A DNA stretch of 14,870 nucleotides, from positions 1 to 14,870 of the forward strand of contig VXOR01000010.1 of assembly GCA_009840005.1 (NCBI GenBank). The letters are read 5' to 3'. Source of the DNA: Gemmatimonadota bacterium (GTDB lineage Bacteria; Latescibacterota; UBA2968; UBA8231). The notes under the pieces were generated by a model, which worked only from the letters and a program-made list of their open reading frames with translations, ran no database searches and had not been told where the DNA came from. The translations under genes were made by a program, and so were the position numbers. This document shows positions 1-5,759 of this stretch, in pieces (positions within the stretch are counted from its first letter, which is position 1; each line of letters starts with the position of its first letter).

Positions 1-368
1 GCGGTGCGCTCCATCAGGTGCGTACCCTCCCAACGCAGTTTCTTGCCGGCGATGAAGTGCGGCGGAGCCGGCGGCCAGTTGGCCGGCATGTTGGACAGCA
101 CGTAATACGTCTTGCCATCTATTATCTCCGTCCGCTCCACCGTGATGGTAAATTGGGGGGGATCATAGACCTGATCCCAGTACGCCGTCCATCGACTTCT
201 GTTGCCATAACGCCTGTGGATGTCGTACCACTCATGCTCGTACGTCCACGAATTACCCACGGCCAGCGGCAGATAATCCGCTGCCTCATAGTCCGTGGCA
301 GCGGCGGGCAGCACCCCACTCAGGCTGAGCAGAGCCACCCAAAGCAAGCGAAACTGATTCGTTCGCAT
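1..368 (-). CDS. Secreted hypothetical protein, 5' part only (runs off the left edge)
   Basis: This reading frame starts with ATG at 368 and stays open to base 1, giving 122 codons. AAGGAG (minus strand, 381-376) lies 7 nt upstream of the start. The first ~24 residues form a signal peptide (MRTNQFRLLWVALLSLSG, ending near PAAAT), so the product is exported. The mature part begins DYEAADYLPLAVGNSWTYE, a 'YLPLAVGNSWTY' opening that I recall from secreted proteins of uncultured bacteria; it is aromatic-rich and looks like a beta-structure protein. Further along, TITVERTEIIDGKTYYVL also looks like alternating beta strands. No catalytic motif is visible and the function is unknown. It lies 13 bp downstream of the sigma-54-type activator, so the two are probably co-transcribed. 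Confidence 0.75.
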   Translation of the reverse strand, partial: MRTNQFRLLWVALLSLSGVLPAAATDYEAADYLPLAVGNSWTYEHEWYDIHRRYGNRSRWTAYWDQVYDPPQFTITVERTEIIDGKTYYVLSNMPANWPPAPPHFIAGKKLRWEGTHLMERT

Positions 369-381
369 GATTGATCTCCTT

Positions 382-1293
382 TCAAGAGATAGGAAAGTCG
401 TCGTTCCAGCGGCCCCAAGCCGACCCGAGACGACGCGATAGGATACCGGCTGCAGCCTCGGTGCCGCAGGGATCTTCCGCCTTGGGTACAACCGGCGATA
501 CCCACGCCGAAGGCGACAAATTCTGTCCCATCCTTTCGGCCTCCAACACATCGGCCAACCCAAGCTGCTTTCCTTCGGATAGAATCAGCATCCGCTCTAT
601 CCAATTTTCCAACTCCCGCACATTCCCCGGCCAATCATAGCCTTTCAAGCGCGCCAGCGCCGCGTCGCTCAACGGCGGCGCTGGCTGCTGGGCATGACGC
701 GGCACGAAATGCGCGGCCAACAGGGGAATATCCTCCCGCCGCGCTCGCAACGGCGGCACCACCAACGGAAACACACTCAGCCGCTGGAATAAGTCCTCGC
801 GGAACGTCCTGTCCTCAATCGCCCGGGGCAGATCGCGGTGGGTCGCCGCAATCACCCGCACATCCACCGGAACGGACCCGGTGCCGCCCACTCGTCTGAG
901 GTGCTTCTCCGCCAAGACATGCAGCAACCGCTGCTGGGCATCCAGGGACATGTCGCCAATTTCATCGAGGAATAAGGTGCTGCCATTAGCCTCTTCAAAA
1001 TAGCCGACGCGCTGCTTTACCGCGTCGGTAAAGGCACCCTTCTCATGGCCGAACAGTTCGCTTTCGATGAGTCCAGGGGGCAAGCCACCACAATTGACCA
1101 AGATCAATTTTTGCTGGCGGCGTGGGCTCATGGCGTGGATCGTTTCGGCCAACAAGCCCTTGCCCACGCCGGTCTCTCCCAACAAGAGCACGCTCTTATT
1201 CGTTTTAGCGACCTTCGCCGCCTTTTCCAACAGCGGTGCCATGAGCGGACTCTGACTGAGGACCTTGGCCGTTGGCTTGCTCGTTTGGCTCAT
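382..1293 (-). CDS. Sigma-54-type AAA+ transcription activator lacking a visible DNA-binding domain
   Basis: This is a bare sigma-54 interaction (AAA+) domain of 303 residues, which would remodel RNA polymerase holding sigma-54 by ATP hydrolysis. Visible motifs are Walker A GETGVGKG (39-46), GAFTDA (86-91) in place of the usual GAFTGA sigma-54 contact loop, Walker B LFLDEI (107-112), FREDLFQRLSVFPL with the arginine-finger region, and YDWPGNVRELENW near residue 240. There is no receiver or GAF domain at the N-terminus. The last ~45 residues (GQNLSPSAW to the end) show no Fis-type helix-turn-helix. I chose the ATG at 1293 because GGGGAG lies 9 nt upstream and the AAA+ fold begins soon after. 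The frame is open further, with upstream starts as far as 1368, but those have no good ribosome binding site. It is the first gene of a pair with the secreted protein at 368. Activators without DNA-binding domains are known (FlgR of Helicobacter pylori) and act from solution. Confidence 0.85.
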   Translation of the reverse strand: MSQTSKPTAKVLSQSPLMAPLLEKAAKVAKTNKSVLLLGETGVGKGLLAETIHAMSPRRQQKLILVNCGGLPPGLIESELFGHEKGAFTDAVKQRVGYFEEANGSTLFLDEIGDMSLDAQQRLLHVLAEKHLRRVGGTGSVPVDVRVIAATHRDLPRAIEDRTFREDLFQRLSVFPLVVPPLRARREDIPLLAAHFVPRHAQQPAPPLSDAALARLKGYDWPGNVRELENWIERMLILSEGKQLGLADVLEAERMGQNLSPSAWVSPVVPKAEDPCGTEAAAGILSRRLGSAWGRWNDDFPIS

Positions 1294-1319
1294 CGATAAC
1301 CGCTCCCCTGTGTGCTCAT
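1290..1319 (-). CDS. Possible 9-codon leader ORF overlapping the activator start
   Basis: On the minus strand GGAGG (1333-1329) is followed after 9 nt by ATG at 1319, which opens MSTQGSGYR and stops with TGA at 1292-1290. The stop overlaps the activator's ATG as ATGA, the arrangement used for translational coupling. The peptide has no recognisable function. It may be chance, but both the ribosome binding site and the 4-nt overlap are good. Confidence 0.25.
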   Translation of the reverse strand: MSTQGSGYR

Positions 1320-1406
1320 TAATGCAGACCTCCATGAGTTGAAATGGCGAACGGACGTTAGGCCACATTTCAGGGCATGCCTTCCGCCCTCGTTCCTAGA
1401 TGGGAA

Positions 1407-1434
1407 GTAGGGGCGACCGATCGGTCGCCCCTAC
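1407..1434. repeat. 28-bp perfect palindrome
   Basis: Each half-site is GTAGGGGCGACCGA, and the second half is its exact reverse complement with no central spacer. The element lies in non-coding DNA upstream of the activator gene. Similar GTAGGGGCGACC palindromes are, from memory, dispersed repeats in several metagenome-derived genomes. A REP-like dispersed element is therefore more likely than an operator, although a dimeric regulator site cannot be excluded. Confidence 0.65.
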
Positions 1435-1470
1435 ATGCGCTAGGCACCGTTCAGGCCGACGACCGCGCAC

Positions 1471-1502
1471 AAAAAAATCCTTTAGGAAGGCCCTAAAGGA
1501 TT
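1471..1502 (-). terminator. Rho-independent terminator or attenuator, minus strand
   Basis: An 11-bp perfect stem (AATCCTTTAGG paired with CCTAAAGGATT) closes a 5-nt loop. On the minus strand it is followed at once by a run of T (1477-1471). It would end leftward transcription about 180 nt before the activator's start codon. No convincing gene lies just upstream on that strand, so it may be an attenuator in the activator's leader or may stop read-through or antisense transcripts. Confidence 0.55.
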
Positions 1503-1521
1503 GAAAAACAGGAGGCTTAAA

Positions 1522-1611
1522 ATGGGAGGAGGGAGAGGTCTATGCTGCTCGGCTCAACTGCCGTGGTCGGTCATTTGCACAACTTTTTGTTCATGCTGCG
1601 CGAGTTTTTAG
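1522..1611 (+). CDS. Short cysteine-rich ORF (29 residues), uncertain
   Basis: ATG at 1522 follows AGGAGG (1510-1515) with a 6-nt AT-rich spacer. The ribosome binding site is better than those of several long genes in the window. The frame gives MGGGRGLCCSAQLPW and continues to a TAG at 1609-1611. Six of 29 residues are Cys, as CC, C, C and CC. No family is recognised. It starts just right of the hairpin at 1476-1502. It could be a small regulatory or metal-binding peptide, or an accidental frame inside a dispersed repeat. Confidence 0.25.
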   Translation: MGGGRGLCCSAQLPWSVICTTFCSCCASF

Positions 1612-1693
1612 TTAGTTTGAACAACTTGCTGTTTATCTCATACCGCATATCTGTGCGTAACAGGTATAGCAGTCCTACATCATTCAAGTCTGG

Positions 1694-1713
1694 ATTCCCG
1701 CTTGCGCGGGAAT
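1694..1713. repeat. 20-bp ATTCCC-N8-GGGAAT inverted repeat (dRS3-like)
   Basis: The sequence ATTCCCGCTTGCGCGGGAAT is an inverted repeat with 8-bp arms and a 4-nt loop. It fits the pattern ATTCCC-N8-GGGAAT described for the neisserial dRS3 repeat, and near relatives are widespread in environmental genomes. It accounts for a spurious minus-strand reading frame here that contains the string HSRASGNPD. It is a dispersed non-coding repeat, possibly an insertion target for other elements. Confidence 0.6.
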
Positions 1714-1823
1714 GAATCCTATAGGCCGCCGAGATGGTGCTGATTAATTCCATACGCTCAAATCATTTAGGGTTGCTATAGGAACCAAAAATGGGGGCTG
1801 TCTGATCACTTGAGGGCCTTTGC

Positions 1824-1857
1824 AATTCCTAATCCCTAATCCCTAATTCCTAATCCC
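1824..1857. repeat. Heptamer tandem array AATYCCT, about 5 units
   Basis: The units run AATTCCT, AATCCCT, AATCCCT, AATTCCT, AATCCC with an exact 7-nt period. The array ends directly at the AAAAGGAG ribosome binding site of the amidohydrolase gene. The same heptamer family appears at 9023-9084 just before the kinase gene. Changes in unit number would alter the 5' untranslated region but not the protein. Confidence 0.85.
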
Positions 1858-1869
1858 AAAAGGAGCACC

Positions 1870-3015
1870 ATGCCCCCCCACTACGACGTCCTGCTCAAAA
1901 ACGGCCACCTCATCGACCCCAAAAACAACATCGACGGCCCGGCCGACCTCGCTGTCAAAGACGGCAAAATCGCCGCTATGGGGCCGCAATTGCCCGGCAC
2001 CGCGGAGCGAGAAGCCGATGTCGCCGGTCTCTACGTCACCCCCGGCCTCATCGACATCCACCTGCACGTGTACGGCGGCTTTAATGCTTGGCTCTTCCCC
2101 GACCCCCATAATCTGCCGCATGGGGTCACCACCTGTGTCGATACGGGCGGCGCTGGGTACAAGGATATTGCGGATTTCAAAGAGACTATCATGGACCAGT
2201 CCATCACCCGCGTCCTCGCCTTTGTCAACATCGTCGGCGCTGGCATGACCGGTCCGCCCGAACAGGATACCACCGATATGGACCCCATCCCCTGCGCCGC
2301 CGCGGTCGAGCGCTATCCCGAGCACATCGTCGGGGTCAAATCGGCCCATTTTGGCGGGCCGGGGTGGGAATCAACTGGCGGGGCCATTGAGGCGGCGCGG
2401 CGGGCCGGCTCCATTGTCATGGTCGATTTCTCGCCCAAACCCACCCGCACGTACCCCGAGTTGCTCTCCCGCTATAGCCCCGGCGACATCCACACCCACT
2501 GCTACTCCATGCGCACGCCCATGCTCGACGACAACGACCAGATCTTCGACTTTGTCTGGCAGGCCCGCGAGCGCGGCGTGATTTTCGACTTGGGCCACGG
2601 CAACGCCTCCTTCCGCTTCCACATTGCCGTACCAGCCATGGCCCAAGGCTTCCCGCCCGATACCATCAGCACTGACCTGCACCGCCGCAGCCGCCTGCTG
2701 CCCAATGCCACCATGAATATCACCATGTCGAAAATGCTGGCCTTGGGAATGCCGCTGCAGGAGGTCATCTACCGCTCGACGCAGCGCCCCGCCGAAGTCA
2801 TCCGCCTGCCCGAATTGGGTCACCTGAGCGTAGGCGCTGAAGCCGACGTGGCCGTGCTGGCCGTGCACGAAGGCCGCTTCGGCTTTGTCGATGCCACTCG
2901 CAGCACCCTGCAAGGCAGCCAAAAAATAGAGGGCCGCATGACCCTGCGAGCCGGCGAAATTGTTTGGGATCAGGACGGTTTGAGCTTGCCGTCTTGGGAG
3001 GAAGGGGCGCACTAA
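1870..3015 (+). CDS. Amidohydrolase-superfamily metallohydrolase (EF_0837/D-aminoacylase-like)
   Basis: The 381-residue protein has the amidohydrolase layout. A beta-sandwich N-terminus (YDVLLKNGHLIDPKNN) is followed by a TIM barrel with HLH (H64, H66), a candidate carboxylated lysine K157 in VGVKSAHF, histidines H208/H210 in DIHTHCYS, H243 in DLGHGNASF and the catalytic-type aspartate D269 in STDLHRRSR. The C-terminal strand segment is GHLSVGAEADVAVL. These are the expected metal ligands, so it is probably an active zinc-type hydrolase of a cyclic or N-acyl amide. The substrate cannot be read from sequence; deacetylase, dihydroorotase-like and D-aminoacylase roles are all possible. No signal peptide is present, so it is cytoplasmic. 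AAAAGGAG lies 4 nt before the ATG. It ends 9 bp from the stop of the convergent gene, with no terminator between them. Confidence 0.88.
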   Translation: MPPHYDVLLKNGHLIDPKNNIDGPADLAVKDGKIAAMGPQLPGTAEREADVAGLYVTPGLIDIHLHVYGGFNAWLFPDPHNLPHGVTTCVDTGGAGYKDIADFKETIMDQSITRVLAFVNIVGAGMTGPPEQDTTDMDPIPCAAAVERYPEHIVGVKSAHFGGPGWESTGGAIEAARRAGSIVMVDFSPKPTRTYPELLSRYSPGDIHTHCYSMRTPMLDDNDQIFDFVWQARERGVIFDLGHGNASFRFHIAVPAMAQGFPPDTISTDLHRRSRLLPNATMNITMSKMLALGMPLQEVIYRSTQRPAEVIRLPELGHLSVGAEADVAVLAVHEGRFGFVDATRSTLQGSQKIEGRMTLRAGEIVWDQDGLSLPSWEEGAH

Positions 3016-3024
3016 GCGCTCGAC

Positions 3025-5742
3025 CTATTGCAACCCGGCGTAGAGAGTAACAAAACTCTGGGTGGCCGTGAGAGTCTCAGCCTCTGCAAAATCCTTGCGC
3101 TCCACCACAAAGCCAGCCAAGGCTTGGATCCGATACCCTAGATAGGCCGACTCTGTCACTAGCTGGAAAGCCCAGCTCAGCGAGTTGAAGTCCTCGCTAT
3201 CTCGGTCTAAATCGTTGAAAAAGGCATACTCCACCCCAGCCTGCGCCCGAGTCGCGGACAAAAGCTGAGTCTCCAACAACACCGAGACCAACTCCAGCAG
3301 CGTCGTTTGCTTCGCCTGATCAAACAGCGACCGACTCTGTTGCACCCACTCGCTCTTCCAGCGCGGCTCCACAGTCACGCCCCGCCAAGCGTAGCGGTAG
3401 CTCGCCTTGTTGATCAAGCCCCAAAAAAAATCCGCCGGAGCCAAGTCGTGCTGTCGGCGCTGATTCGCGCTCATCAACTGCTGGAAAAGCACCCAGTTGA
3501 GCTTGCTCATCACCTGTAGTTTTTCACCGGTCAAGCTGTGGCCGACAAACAACTGGTTGACCCACGTATCCCGCGCCAACAGCGGATCGTCAAGATGCAC
3601 CAACTGCCCGCCCCGCAAGGTGTTCTCTGGCCGCCACTGCAAGAGCGGATTGGGAATGTCGTCCGCGACCAATTGGCTCATCTCAAACAGCCGCACTCGG
3701 CCCCAGCGCGGCCACATCCGCTCGTAGCCCACCTGTACGTACGTGCTGTGATTTTTGCGGTCGGCTGAGATCTGCGCCTCGCGCAACGCCCCAACCTTGA
3801 ACTGCCAGTGCCGACCTAACTCCACGCCGCCATAGACGTTGAAACCAGCCTGATCGCGGCGGTAGGGATAGTCCGGCTCGGTGTCGTTCTCGTATAGATC
3901 AACCCAGAAGTTGTGGTTCATATCGACGCCAAAGAGGAACTCGGGCCGATCCACCTGGAAGCGCAGGAAAGGTTCCTGGTAGTCGGGAATGTTATTGGCC
4001 TTGACGCGGTTGTCGTTCTGGTTGAAATCGGGCACCAAGTCGTTGTTGAGATCCCAACCGGGAAAGACCTGCCGGTCGTCAACGAGGAAATCAGCGCGAA
4101 AGGCATCTGGGAAGCGGTCTTGGTCGTCGTTGTCTTCGACCAGATCAAAGCGGTTGCCCTGGCGGGCGTAATCGAGGCCGGTGGTCGTGGTGACAAAAGC
4201 CTGAGTGTTGTAGCGTGGATCAATGGAATACACCTCGCCGAACAACAAAAACGGTTCCCAGGTTTTACGCACATTCACCATCCAAGCCGGCGCGCTGGAT
4301 TGACCTTTAATCCCGGCCGAGGCCGTGTGGGTTTCCTCGGCGACGTTGGGGTATTGACGCCAACTCCAACTCAAGTCGTATTCGCCATACACGTCGAATC
4401 CCAACAGGTCCTGCACCCGGAGCGTACCGCCGCCCACGGTAGTAGCGGTAGGCAGGCCGTAGGCAAAGCTGACCACGCCTAAATTGGAGATGTCCTGCAC
4501 ATTGCCCGCCGCCTGCGACACCAGCGTAAAAAAGGGATTTTCCGTCGGCGCTACGTCGAGCCGGGTAAATCCCTCTTCGCCCAAGCCGCGCACTCCCTCA
4601 CCCGGATCGAGCAACCCCAACTGGCGATCGGAACTCATCCAGACCTGATAGTCATTGGCCAGCACCAGCCGAAATTCTACTGCGACGATCTCCGCCTTGT
4701 CGGCCGCAGCCCGGTTGACAAACGACGCACTGTCAAAGTCGTAGAGCAGACTAATTTGTTCGTTGCCGTCCGCGCTGAGAAAACCCCGCCGCTCCAATCC
4801 CCCTTCAATCACCGGACCAAAGCGGATGTCCCGGCCCTGCTCCACCGTGCCATCGCGATAGGTAATGACCACGTCCGAAGCATCCGGGAAAAAGGCCGCC
4901 CCGCCGCTGCCATCCTCCGGCGAGTCGTCCTTCAAGAGGATCTCGATCTGCCCAACCGTCTGGTTCTGTTCGTTGGTCAAGGACCCTTTGTGCAAGGTCT
5001 CCACGAGTTGATCCGCCACACTATTGGTCTGGTGGGCGCTGACCGCGTGTAACCCCACCTCGACAAAATCGCCCACTTGCGCTGCAAAACGACCTCCCGC
5101 CAAAGACGTGGCGTCCGTAAAGGCCCGATCCGTCTCCTGGATGGCCCTAGGCCCTGAGATCAGCGAATGGAGGAACGTCATTTGATACTTGTCCGTGGCC
5201 AAGTCCAGTTGGAAGCCGTTCAAGCGCGGCTTGGAAAAGGCCAGCGGCGTCAGGGTCGTGCGCAAATTGTTACTCACCGTCAGCGCGTAGTGATACTGGC
5301 CCTTCCGGTCTCCGGCAATCACCAGTTGATTGAACCACCGGTCGAACACATTCGTCTTGAACAGGGTGCTGCCCGCCTCTTGGGGCCGCGTCTGCGCAGT
5401 GTTGAACACCAGCCAGCCTTGGGTCAGGTAATTCCCATACAAATCGTAGAAGTAATCCCCCTGCAGATCGACTTCCACGTAGCGCCGGTACGGCAGCCGC
5501 GCCCGATTGGTGTACTGCCACTGCCGCCAGCGGTGTTCCTCGTATAGTTCCTGCGGCACGTACCAGCGCCGCACTGCCGGGTCCAGCGCAGCCAGATACA
5601 CCTCTGGACTCAAGGTCATCAGCCGGGCTTCCGCGCCCTGCTGCAATCCCAGCCGATTGCCATACTCGACCTGCGCGGCGCTGTCGCCGACGAGCGCAAG
5701 GCCGAGTAGCATGGCGAATTTTTGTCTTGTCGAGTTGCTCAT
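3025..5742 (-). CDS. Exported beta-rich protein, probable outer-membrane component
   Basis: The product is about 905 residues from the ATG at 5742. I prefer this start to an upstream one at 5838 because MSNSTRQKFAMLLGLALVGD is a clean signal peptide with cleavage near SAAQ, and the upstream start lies inside the preceding gene. The mature protein is dense in short amphipathic strands with aromatic ends throughout, and it finishes with ATQSFVTLYAGLQ, as in outer-membrane barrels. Residues ~534-627 hold acidic Asp/Asn-rich loops (VEDNDDQDRFPD, DLNNDLVPDFNQNDN, DMNHNFWVDLYEND) resembling calcium-binding or TSP3/dockerin-like loops. I recognise no named family or enzyme motif. It starts 17 bp after the stop of the 1045-residue surface protein, so the two are probably translated from one message and act together. 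The ribosome binding site is weak, suggesting translational coupling. Confidence 0.8.
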   Translation of the reverse strand: MSNSTRQKFAMLLGLALVGDSAAQVEYGNRLGLQQGAEARLMTLSPEVYLAALDPAVRRWYVPQELYEEHRWRQWQYTNRARLPYRRYVEVDLQGDYFYDLYGNYLTQGWLVFNTAQTRPQEAGSTLFKTNVFDRWFNQLVIAGDRKGQYHYALTVSNNLRTTLTPLAFSKPRLNGFQLDLATDKYQMTFLHSLISGPRAIQETDRAFTDATSLAGGRFAAQVGDFVEVGLHAVSAHQTNSVADQLVETLHKGSLTNEQNQTVGQIEILLKDDSPEDGSGGAAFFPDASDVVITYRDGTVEQGRDIRFGPVIEGGLERRGFLSADGNEQISLLYDFDSASFVNRAAADKAEIVAVEFRLVLANDYQVWMSSDRQLGLLDPGEGVRGLGEEGFTRLDVAPTENPFFTLVSQAAGNVQDISNLGVVSFAYGLPTATTVGGGTLRVQDLLGFDVYGEYDLSWSWRQYPNVAEETHTASAGIKGQSSAPAWMVNVRKTWEPFLLFGEVYSIDPRYNTQAFVTTTTGLDYARQGNRFDLVEDNDDQDRFPDAFRADFLVDDRQVFPGWDLNNDLVPDFNQNDNRVKANNIPDYQEPFLRFQVDRPEFLFGVDMNHNFWVDLYENDTEPDYPYRRDQAGFNVYGGVELGRHWQFKVGALREAQISADRKNHSTYVQVGYERMWPRWGRVRLFEMSQLVADDIPNPLLQWRPENTLRGGQLVHLDDPLLARDTWVNQLFVGHSLTGEKLQVMSKLNWVLFQQLMSANQRRQHDLAPADFFWGLINKASYRYAWRGVTVEPRWKSEWVQQSRSLFDQAKQTTLLELVSVLLETQLLSATRAQAGVEYAFFNDLDRDSEDFNSLSWAFQLVTESAYLGYRIQALAGFVVERKDFAEAETLTATQSFVTLYAGLQ

Positions 5743-5759
5743 AGGACGACCGCCGCGTC

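Larger units (their letters stand above)
1369..1869. other. 500-bp non-coding region between activator and amidohydrolase
   Basis: The two flanking genes diverge from this stretch. It contains the 28-bp palindrome, the minus-strand hairpin with T-tract, the cysteine-rich short ORF, the dRS3-like repeat and the heptamer array listed separately. Bases around 1560-1680 are AT-richer than the genes on either side. I saw no tRNA or riboswitch fold. Promoters for both flanking genes must lie here, but I could not place either with confidence. Confidence 0.6.

Noticed and set aside
1294..1368. Longer start for the sigma-54-type activator
   Set aside because: The extra 25 residues are not part of the AAA+ fold and have no good ribosome binding site, while GGGGAG precedes the ATG at 1293.
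1310..1400. Possible sigma-54 (-24/-12) promoter before the activator
   Set aside because: TGGC and TTCGC are present, but the GG-to-GC spacing is about 16 bp instead of 10-11.
1571..1753. 60-codon minus-strand frame containing HSRASGNPD
   Set aside because: That string is the translation of the dRS3-like repeat at 1694-1713. No ribosome binding site or family supports a gene.
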